Shown here: positions 22,201-29,336 of the stretch, in pieces
Layout: the number at the start of each line of letters is the position of its first letter
Position numbering within the stretch: position 1 is the first letter of the stretch
Assembly: GCA_028565635.1 (NCBI GenBank)
Contig: JAOXYB010035173.1
Coordinates: 1 to 29,336 of the forward strand
Source: Phoronis ovalis
Taxonomy: Eukaryota; Phoronida; Phoronidae
Direction of reading: 5' to 3'
Length of the DNA: 29,336 nt
Made by a program: the position numbers and the translations under genes
The notes under the pieces: model-generated
Seen by the model: only the letters and a program-made list of their open reading frames with translations
Told to the model about the DNA's origin: nothing
Database searches by the model: none

Positions 22201-25200
22201 TCCCAGTTTCTGTATGGAGTCTTTAGCGTAATAAGAATCGACTTGGACTCAGGATTCGACAACTTGGTATTAAAGTCAAAATAAATCTTCTTGTTACGTG
22301 GATAGCCAACTTCGGCATGACCTGTGAATTCCCATTGGTGTCCTTCCATGGAGATTGCAGCAGACATCTCCTCGTAGTTTGTGAAAGGAGTTTTCACACT
22401 AAAGGAGCATTCAAGTTTACCTGTTTGAGTTGACCAGAATTTCTGGAAAACGTGTTCCAAATCAGCTTCAATCTTTTTGCCTGTTTTGTATGTAACTTCC
22501 ATATGTCCATTAAGGAATTGAGTGTACTTATAAGCAGCACCAATTTCTTCAAATTCTGGGTATGGTGTCTTGACGGCAACAGTGACATCGGACATGCTTG
22601 GGTAAGTAACCGTAGCTTCAATTTTCTGATTTCTATCATACACAACGTCGGCTTCAACTTTACCAGTGGTGTAGGTGAATGAAGAAGATTGGCGACGGAA
22701 CCTATCAAAAGGTGTACGTACAGTTACAGATCCAGTTATACGTCTGTAGTTCTTGAAGATGACATCAATGTCCATTTTATCACGAGGAGAATACTGGACA
22801 TTAGCCTTGGTACGGAAGTTAGTTAGGTCACCTCTGTGATCAAAGCTGCTGCTGATTTCTTCAAAATTTTCAAATGGAGATTTGAAAGAAAGAGAACCAC
22901 TCATGTTGTCATCCCAGGAGAATGTAACATCAGATTCGATCTTTTTACCACGGGCATAGGTAGTCTCAGCATGTGTATTGAAGTTTGTGACTTCACCACT
23001 GTGTTTGAATGAGGCACTCATGTCATCATACATTGGAGTTGTCAAGCTGGCAGTGCCTTCAATGTCTTTAAGCATGTTGAACGTGACATTACCCTTAATG
23101 GTCTTCCTAGGTGCATAAGTCACTTGGGCATTACTATTGAAGTTTTTCATTTCCCCAGAGTGTCTAAATGAAGCATTGATGTCTTCAAGTTTATCGTACG
23201 GGCTTGTGAAACGGAAAGATCCTTCAATATCACCAATCATGCTGAATGACACATCAGTGGCAATCTTTTTATATGCATAAGTAGCTTCAGCATGAGTGTT
23301 GAAGTTTCTCAATTGACCCGAGTGTTTGAAAGATGCATCGATGTCATTGTAAAATGGTGCTTTATAAGAGAACTCACCAGTTATGTCTCTTGTGCGGTCA
23401 AACTTAGTGGTTAGTTCAATCTTCTTACCAGGGGCATAGTTTACCTCGTACGCACAGTTGAAACGTCTAGAATCACCATTATGTTTACTGCTGAAGCTAA
23501 TGTCTTCAACATTCTCAAAAGGTGTCTTCAGGCCAAATGTTACTTCAATTCTCCTCATGTCGTGACCAAGGAAAGACAAGTTGGTGCTGATCTTCTTGTA
23601 ACGACCGTATGCTAATTCAGCATTAGAACGGAAGTTATTGCGGGATCCACTGTGTCCGAATGTCAGTTGACTTGATTCATAATCTCTGAATGGAGTTGCA
23701 AGCTTAATGGTCCCAGTTGTTTCACGGTCATTCTTGAATTCAACATCGCCAGCCATTTTCTGTCCACGGTTGTATTCAGTATCCACATGTGTTTTCAAGT
23801 CACTAAGATCTCCATTATGATTAAAGTTCAACTTTGTTCTTTCTAAGTATCTGAATGGTGTAGTGACAGTGATGGTACCAGTAAAATCAGTAACACTGCT
23901 CAAGTTCAAATCAGAATCGAGTCTGACAGATTGACTGGATGGCCAGTCAATGTTACTCTTGGTGATCCAGCGACCGCGTCTGTTCTGATGTGTCAGAGAG
24001 GCACCATAATTTTCATATCCACGGAATGGTGTTGTTACAGTTAACTTGGCATCAACATCACGTTCAGCATTTAGAGAAACTTCTCCGGTGATCTTGCGTA
24101 TTTTCGGTAAACTTTCAAACTCGACATTGGTAGCAAAGTTCATGATGTTTGAAGCAGTATGGTCAAGATTGAAAGTAACCGTCTGAACCACAGGACATGG
24201 GAATTTGAATTCTGTATTGATAAGAACTTTTCCATTGATGTTGACTTTGCTGCTCATTTCAATCTTCTTGCTTGGAGCATACTGAAGAGTGCTGCTAGTT
24301 TCCCAGGTATCCCGGTTCTTCTCATGACTAGCACTAACCATCATACGTTCGAAATTTGTGAAGGGACTGGTGAAACGTAAAGAACCTTCATATTTACGAT
24401 CAGTTGCGAGTGAACTATCAAGAGACATCTTTTGATTACGAGCCCAGTTGAATTCCATATGGCCGGTCATTGGCTGTTTAGAAGTTTCCACTTTAATTTC
24501 AGAAGTGACATCCTCCATGTTTGGTGCTTTTAGACTGAATTTACCCTGGAGATCTTTTGGATCAGCAGCATTATCAAGATTGGCTTCCATGATAATTGAT
24601 TGGCCTTCGTCAAGTCTCACATTGACCTTAGATGTAAAGTCTCTGGAACCATGGTTATGATCAATGTTAAAACCAACATCTTGAACTGGTTCAAAAGGTG
24701 TCTTCAAACTGGCACTGGAAGAGATCGTACGACGGACACGGTCAAGAAGGTGATTACCAGAAACACTGAACTGAATCTTGTCAGCTGGCCAAGAGATGGT
24801 TGCCTCACTGTTAAGGCTATATCCAGTGTTACGATGATTCCAAGAATACCCAAGGGTCTCAAAGTTACGGAATGGAGTAGTGATTTCCAAATTACCAGTG
24901 TTGCTGACGCTTGTCCAGCCTCTAGAATAGTGAGTTGATGTCATCTTGCCAGAGAGTTGCTTTCCATCCATGTACGTGCAGCTTATATTACTTTCAAATT
25001 TACGAGTGTCATCTTTGTGGCTAGCTGTCAAAGACAGTTGTCTGTAACCACGGATTGGAGTCTTGACAGTAATACTAACATCACCATCACGCTGTCTAGA
25101 GTCTCCACGATTCTGTCTGTTAACATTAACCTCATACTTCTGACTTGGTTCCAATTGTGCAGTCAAGATTGTGGTCACCTGCGTAGAGGCTTCATCATTG

Positions 25201-28200
25201 TGACTTAAAGAAGCTGACACATCTCTTACGGGATCCCATGGAGTTTTCAGTTCAACAGAACCTTGAAGATTGAGTCCAGTACGACTTCTGTCCTGTCCTT
25301 TAATACTAAAGCTCAAAGTCTTGCGGGGAGCAATAGATGCAGTGAGGGATGAATCGATCTGTAGTAAATCATGTTTGTGAGCAACAGACATGCTAATGTC
25401 TTCCAAATATTGGAATGGAGTCTTAAAGCCAATGGTACCTTCATAAGAGGGTCTGTGTGGATGACTCTTGTCTGTACCAGCAACAGTGACTTCAAAATTC
25501 TTCCTGTCTGTCATTGCCTGAGCATGAGCCTTGACATTCTTGTCATCAAACTCGTGATCCCAGTTCATGGAGATAGTGTTGAAATCAGTAAATGGTGTAC
25601 TGACTGTCAAACGAGACTTGATATTCTTGTTGTCTGGGTATACAAGTTCAAGGTCACCACCAAGCTTCTTTCCTTCGGCCCAAGAGAAATCAGCTCCAGA
25701 GTTGTAGGCATCACCCTTGTTCTTGTGTTTGAAATTCAAGCTCAATTGTTCAAAGTTTTTAATGGTAGAAGTAAGACCAAATCCACCGTCAACAAGGACA
25801 TTACCAGAAATGTATCTCTTGATATTCATTTTACCTGTACCAGTGATCTTGTGGCGGTTCCATGTACCCGAGACTGTCGACTCTGAGCTACTGTCGATGT
25901 TGACGCTGACTGCAGCACGATGTTGTGGGTGAGACATGGATAATTCACCTCTTTTCTGCCACGTTTTGTCGTCGCTAGTGTCTTCAAAGTTACCCTGGAT
26001 GGTAAGCTTTTTTCTTGGATCTTTGTCGGCATCCCAGCTAACAGACATTAATCCACGTCCGTTCTTTAGTTCACCATTTAATTCAGCATCAGCCTTGACA
26101 CGTCTTACTGGGTGAACAAGGTCAACACTGGCTTCTACACGGCGTGGCTGATAAACATACTTGGTTTCAGCTGAGTATTGTTCTCCACGGATATCAGCAG
26201 AACCGGAAACAGCAAAGTTCATTGGTTCTAACTGCGTGCTTCCACGTACAACAATATCTCTTTCCCCAGGAGTACTGACAGTTGAAGAGAACTCGTGCTT
26301 CTTCTCAGCTGGGTTAGTGTAAGTTGTCTGCATAGAATATCTTCCTTTTGGAGACTGCATGGTCAACTGATGCGTGTAAGATTGGCCAGCTTGCTCCAAA
26401 GAAGTATCAACGTTGTATCTGTACCTAGGCATGACTACCATACCGTTGGCAGAATATTTCATGGCTCCGCGTTTGCTCTCATCATTGGTTTTCAATGTAA
26501 CTTTGCCGGTTTCTTTGCCCCATTTTCCGTTTACAGTAACATCTTGGTTGTAATATCCATCAGATACATGGTTCAAGTCTAAGCTTGCATCAACATCCTA
26601 AAAGAAAAACCAATTAAATCTCTAGCTCAATTAATCTATATAAGGCTACGGTTATTTAGTACTCCATACCTTGGTCAGCTTAATTCCTTATACGGATAAG
26701 ATTCACTAAAGCAAACACACAATAAAACAAGTCTGCATCATTGTTCATTATGAGCCAATTAAAAATTACAGACACTGCTTAACATTTTGTCAGAGGTGAA
26801 TATTTTCATTTTGGGTATTATTAAAAGCACCATGGGAAACAAAAACAGTGACAGTCTCTGCACAATACAGTAACCTATTTTACACACCTTGGCAGGAACC
26901 TGAAGTTTGTTCTCGCTTGTCATTGTAGCTTTTGGATATCTACCACGGATGCTGCCCTTGTGAGAAACATAGACCTTCTTGTTTTCATCATCAAAGTTAT
27001 CACCGTAACGAAGATCCACGGAGAATTCAGCATCTCTGTTATTTTTTTCCATCTTCAAAGCAATCTGGTTATTCCAGTCTGGGTAGGCATCACTGGTGAT
27101 CAAGCTGAGTACATAAACAATCATCAGTCACATTTTAAAGATTTATATTAAGAATGAAGTTCAATTGGTTGCTTGTCTTTATGAGTTATGTGCACACCAG
27201 CAAGCCATCTAGAAAGTGATCTACTTTTTGAAAGTATACAGTAAAGCTAACAGTATGCATGTAGTGTTATCAATTTCTGAACAGCTCTTGGAAGTCTTAA
27301 TATAAAAACAATAAAAATGCTAAATTAAGTAGACGTGCAATGAAAAGGCATTGGAAACTATCAAAATAACATGTACAAGTTAAAACTAGTTAGTATACTT
27401 AAGGTTAATATTTATAGTGTTCCCTTACCTGTCCATTGTGTAGGATTGTGTGTTTCCAGAGCTCTGGTTACGGATTTTCTTGCTGAAAACAAACTTTTGT
27501 TTAGGTCGGCCATCCATATTGTATTCCATCTGAACACGTGTGCTCAGAACTTTGTTCTGCTTCTTGTCAACCAGGCTGGAGAATGATGCATCAAAGAGTT
27601 GGTTGCGGAGTTCAACTGAGGCTTCAATGCGATTACGATTGTCACTCAAACTGGTGTCCACATTGGCTATAAAAAATTATATATTTATAACAAATGAGAT
27701 ACACGAGTGACAGCAAATAACAACCAACATGAGGCATGTAGCACATGTTTTTATAGTTTCATCACCAAGTTAAAACAAATTTAGAGAATGTTATAAAGCA
27801 ATAAATTTGGTAACACATACACACACGTCATCCACATCTCATGGCAATGGAGTTCACACTTCACTGTTGCATCAAATTGTATGAAGCATCTTTAATCTTT
27901 TTTTTTAACAGGTAAGACTAAAATCAATGTACTAGTAATATCATAGCAGACTACATGGAATATCCTAGCTGAGAATTTATTACCAACACTGATATAAGAT
28001 ACCATAGATAATTAAAACTTTGGTCTTACTTTTAACAGTAACTGGGTGTCGGAACATTTTCTCCAACGTCAAATCGGCACTGTATTTCTTCCTGTACTGG
28101 TACTCAACTGTTCCTCTAAGGGTGATTGGTTCACGTCCTGGCATACGTAGTTCAACATTTGGTGTGTACGAATACAAATATTTGCGTTTACTGGTTTGTA

Positions 28201-29044
28201 CTTCAGCACTAAGAGAATATTCATTCTTTTCATCAATCATCATGCGAGCAGTGAGACGTTTCAAGTCATCGAGAGAAGTGATGGCTCCTGTTAAATAATA
28301 CATAACATCAAATTAGTGAATTGTATCAATAACCTCTCTAAATGTGTACATAATAACATAATCAGCCTATTATCGCAACCAATTACAATTTAAAAATACC
28401 TTGACCATTTTGAAACCACTGGCTTCTTCATCAAAAGTGGTGCTATTAATGTCTCACTGCCTCAGGAAGTACATCGTCATACTCCAACTGAGCATTCAAT
28501 ACAAGCAGACAACAATCACACCTTTACTGGCAAAACTACCTAGGCAATTTTAAAGCATTGTTGGTTGAGGTAAAAGAACTGATTTTGTTAACTTGGTGAA
28601 GTTATTCAGATAATTCTTACAACAATGCCAAAATGCAAATCAGCAATAAATAAGAATCAGTAGTAGTCTATCAAGGTATTACATTTGGAAATTGTATTTA
28701 TCTAATTATAATGAAATTTACACTTATACACCAAATGCAATCTCACCATTGGCACTGAGTTTTTTCCATGGTGATACCATTTCTAAGTTGACAGATATGC
28801 TTCCCGTGTTCAGTTGGAAGTCCATAGACATTTTACGGTCTATTCTGGATCCTGGGGTGTCAAATGCCAGACGATAAACATGGTTGACTTCAGTTTCGCC
28901 ATTCTTACGTTCCTTGTTAGCTTGGTATTTGGCTTGGAAGTTGTAAGCAGTCAAAGTGTCACGCTTGTGGAGGATGACACTGAATTTGGTTGGACCAGTG
29001 AAGGGGTAGAAGGGAGCACCAGATTTACTAAAGGCATTTGGTAC
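13168..29044 (-). CDS. Apolipophorin-like large lipid transfer protein, 20 C-terminal exons (5' end off window)
   Basis: Secreted apoB/apolipophorin-type scaffold that builds lipoprotein particles. Exons on the minus strand in protein order: 28747-29044, 28030-28287, 27429-27666, 26888-27104, 20328-26597, 19709-19889, 19284-19483, 18744-19018, 18321-18519, 17976-18129, 17685-17826, 17321-17477, 16774-17149, 16351-16553, 15689-16087, 15225-15378, 14817-15011, 14221-14589, 13650-13972, 13168-13299. Every junction has GT and AG and matching phase; the sum is 10,740 bases, 3,579 residues plus TAG. Order of modules: DUF1081-like, beta repeats, Cys linker, amphipathic helices, VWD, C8-like, vWA-like, Cys knot, tail. 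The N-terminal Vitellogenin_N module is missing, so several more exons must lie beyond the right edge. With roughly 1,000 such residues the whole would exceed 4,500, larger than usual insect apolipophorins (about 3,300) and close to apoB-100. Vitellogenin is less likely because there is no polyserine phosvitin and the repeats dominate. Confidence 0.94.
13650..15011 (-). CDS. Lipoprotein exons 17-19 of window: vWA-like domain and Cys-rich knot
   Basis: Exons 14817-15011, 14221-14589 and 13650-13972. After a linker with VTCETGDKK, the protein shows a vWA/Rossmann-like order: a hydrophobic strand ADVVFVIEEKSC, a helix RLPDIVKNIEDSLRKQ, a strand NRFGIVGFGG, a loop DFSGDGSNNDVLRAVRMA with helix, a strand AKIIIVVPCSACDE, and a strand MHIVMDSD. 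The metal-binding DxSxS expected after the first strand is E-E-K-S, so MIDAS function is probably lost. The third exon ends with a Cys knot: CQMCQCVADELGVGKSVCRSC. Phases 1,1,0. The role is unknown; protein-protein contact in the particle or in receptor binding is inference. A 33-bp minisatellite abuts the acceptor of the middle exon. Confidence 0.75.
14591..14726 (+). repeat. Minisatellite of ~33-bp units abutting a splice acceptor
   Basis: Four units at 14591-14623, 14624-14656, 14657-14692 (36 bp, one extra CAG) and 14693-14726 share AAATATACAAT and TTAGTGCAG. On the minus strand the unit is the acceptor tract of the lipoprotein exon ending at 14589 (ttgattgtatatttcag); in the other units the final AG is lost (ttcat or ttgat). 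Confidence 0.85.
15225..15378 (-). CDS. Lipoprotein exon 16 of window: C8-like Cys-rich segment
   Basis: This 154-bp exon begins VEPKPYFDMCNNELSN and contains CNVAADYVQKCKSSDVYVRI followed by PRTC. The spacing of Cys residues together with the preceding TCAALF and PCFKI matches the C8 module that follows VWD in vWF, mucins and related proteins (C-x-x-A-x-x-Y-x-x-x-C near the end). Phase 0 in, phase 1 out. The assignment rests on pattern only; no profile search was possible. Confidence 0.75.
15689..16553 (-). CDS. Lipoprotein exons 14-15 of window: von Willebrand factor D domain
   Basis: Exons 16351-16553 and 15689-16087 encode a VWD domain. It opens with SGNQHFTTFDNRHFEFAGTC, the typical start with the F-D-x-R-x-F-x-F-x-G-x-C pattern, and runs through VNDKEIEIK and VRVHNTNG to GWYFGKTAGLFGTYDNEPNN. 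In most VWD domains that last motif is GLCGNYDG; here Cys is Phe, so the usual disulfide or CGLCG-type motif is absent, which is common in lipid-transfer proteins. The end (CRRHRNNANIVTPDE, then TCAALFMDEASPMRPCFKI) leads into the C8-like part in the next exon. Its position near the C-terminus is as expected for apolipophorin and vitellogenin. Confidence 0.92.
16774..19018 (-). CDS. Lipoprotein exons 8-13 of window: amphipathic alpha-helical region
   Basis: Exons 18744-19018, 18321-18519, 17976-18129, 17685-17826, 17321-17477 and 16774-17149 encode a highly charged, Gly/Pro-poor helical region. In 18321-18519 and on into 17976-18129 the protein falls into consecutive 11-residue units: WEAKYAAYIQQ, VEQKWAEYRQQ, FEDQIVELRAK, YEQKVAEYKQI, YEQKKEELKEK. 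This is the 11-mer periodicity of exchangeable apolipoproteins such as apoA-I. The last exon (GKQYYSDYEVEKHAK to WVPPFKG) ends the helix and has a Trp/Pro-rich strand segment leading to VWD. Phases 2,0,1,2,0,1 agree across all junctions. Helical lipid-binding regions follow the beta region in insect apolipophorins too. A coiled coil is an alternative reading, but the 11-mer register and Tyr/Trp-rich face favour lipid binding. Confidence 0.85.
19284..19889 (-). CDS. Lipoprotein exons 6-7 of window: linker after the beta repeats
   Basis: Exons 19709-19889 and 19284-19483 continue from the giant exon (E-V-L junction replaced by phase-0 joining to LLSPVVNMNSWG). The first reads strand-like and tyrosine-rich (RRYSIYHFELKN); the second carries two cysteines in GKCESKTLCKAEVYRM, spaced as a possible disulfide, and NNTN with sequons. 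No named domain is recognised. It separates the beta repeats from the helical region. The intron 19890-20327 shows no other exon. Confidence 0.8.
20328..26597 (-). CDS. Lipoprotein giant exon: about 26 tandem beta-rich lipid-binding repeats
   Basis: One uninterrupted 6,270-bp exon (2,090 codons, phase 0 at both ends; acceptor ttttag, donor gtgagt) begins DVDASLDLNHV and ends MELE. Between about 25610 and 21170 it consists of about 26 repeats of 51-60 residues. Each opens with K/T-T-P-F (for example KTPFENVEDIS, TTPFRDYESS, KSPFENFEEIS), then H-x-G near residue 15-17, a Tyr followed by GKKI near 30-35, and a hydrophobic strand ending I-T/E-G before the next TPF. More degenerate copies flank the block (STPGERD, VHPVRR, SHPQHR before; VTPRR, KHPNLR, SHPASS after). 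In this family, alternating amphipathic strands bind the lipid surface, as in the beta regions of apoB. An R-V-K-R site lies at 21036-21047. It is far larger than its neighbours (130-400 bp), implying repeat growth without intron gain, or intron loss. Confidence 0.95.
21036..21047 (-). other. Possible furin-type cleavage site R-V-K-R in the lipoprotein
   Basis: The codons CGT GTC AAA CGT encode RVKR followed by Asp, about residue 1,850 of the 2,090 in the giant exon, just after the regular repeat block. It fits the R-x-K/R-R furin rule. Known insect apolipophorins are cut by furin near the N-terminus, so use of this site is inference. Confidence 0.35.
26888..29044 (-). CDS. Lipoprotein exons 1-4 of window: DUF1081-like segment
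   Basis: Four exons (28747-29044, 28030-28287, 27429-27666, 26888-27104) encode the part that follows the N-terminal lipid-transfer module in apolipophorins. The first starts in phase 0 with VPNAFSKSGAPFYPF; the second holds KRKYLYSYTPNVELRMPGRE followed by LRGTVEYQYRKKY, the pattern I associate with Pfam DUF1081 of apolipophorins. Alternating hydrophobic/polar residues suggest amphipathic beta strands. Phases 1, 1, 2 and 0 at the four exon ends agree with the next exon in each case. The introns between them (27105-27428, 27667-28029, 28288-28746) and the partial intron 29045-29336 show no other recognised exon. Confidence 0.85.
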
Positions 29045-29336
29045 CTAAACGCAAAGAGAATATTTCAAATGCAAAAGTCATTGCTCGATTGTGAACTTTT
29101 TACTTACCAAAATCCATATCATTATCACATCTCATTAAGCTAGACTGTACAAATATTTCTTTGATTAGTTAAATAATAACACATTAAAAAGATGGACTCT
29201 CTGACTTAATGCAATAAAAGTTATGTTTGAATAACAATTATTACACAGCATGTCAACTACAAACAAGACAACGACGATTCGAAGAATCATCATTGTACGC
29301 TGTTTAAATTGGTTATTTGAGCGAAAGGAATTGCAT

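Noticed and set aside
26888-29044. Vitellogenin as the identity of the large gene
   Set aside because: There is no Ser-rich phosvitin-like tract, and the long TPF beta repeats with a helical region before VWD fit apolipophorin/apoB better.
1-29336. CRISPR arrays, bacterial operons, tRNA or rRNA genes
   Set aside because: The direct repeats found are minisatellites or transposon ends, genes are spliced, and no RNA gene signature was seen by eye; a covariance-model scan was not possible.

Overview
This is an animal nuclear window: AT-rich DNA with spliced genes and GT/AG introns. The gene families (a cytosolic thioredoxin and an apolipophorin/apoB-type large lipid transfer protein), the degenerate DIRS-like retroelement and the many foldback MITE-like elements suggest a lophotrochozoan, probably a mollusc and perhaps a bivalve. 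That placement is inference from gene content, not a search result.

Layout. 1-3.1 kb: no convincing host exon; it holds a degenerate minisatellite and two palindromic MITE-like elements. 3.18-6.69 kb, minus strand: a decayed DIRS-like retroelement in the order ORF1, RNase H remnant, tyrosine recombinase remnant, with the reverse transcriptase not visible. A 566-bp MITE has inserted into its RNase H region. 7.34-11.46 kb, plus strand: four coding exons of a classical thioredoxin; the short first coding exon is outside the window or unrecognised. 11.8-12.3 kb: a palindromic element between two convergent genes. 12.75-29.04 kb, minus strand: the last 20 exons of a giant apolipophorin-like gene. 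Its 5' end, including the expected N-terminal lipid-transfer module, lies beyond the right edge.

The 20 exons join with consistent phases into 10,740 coding bases, i.e. 3,579 residues plus stop. In protein order they encode a DUF1081-like segment, a 6,270-bp single exon (2,090 residues) of about 26 beta-rich repeats of 51-60 residues, a short Cys-bearing linker, an amphipathic-helix region with 11-residue periodicity, a VWD domain, a C8-like Cys domain, a vWA-like domain whose metal site looks lost, a Cys-rich knot and a charged tail. The protein is expected to be secreted and to build and carry lipoprotein particles; the thioredoxin is an independent redox housekeeping gene.

The most interesting points are the combination of beta repeats and an 11-mer helix in one lipid carrier, the VWD-C8-vWA-like C-terminus, the DIRS-like relic dated by a nested MITE, and the density of palindromic elements around the thioredoxin gene.
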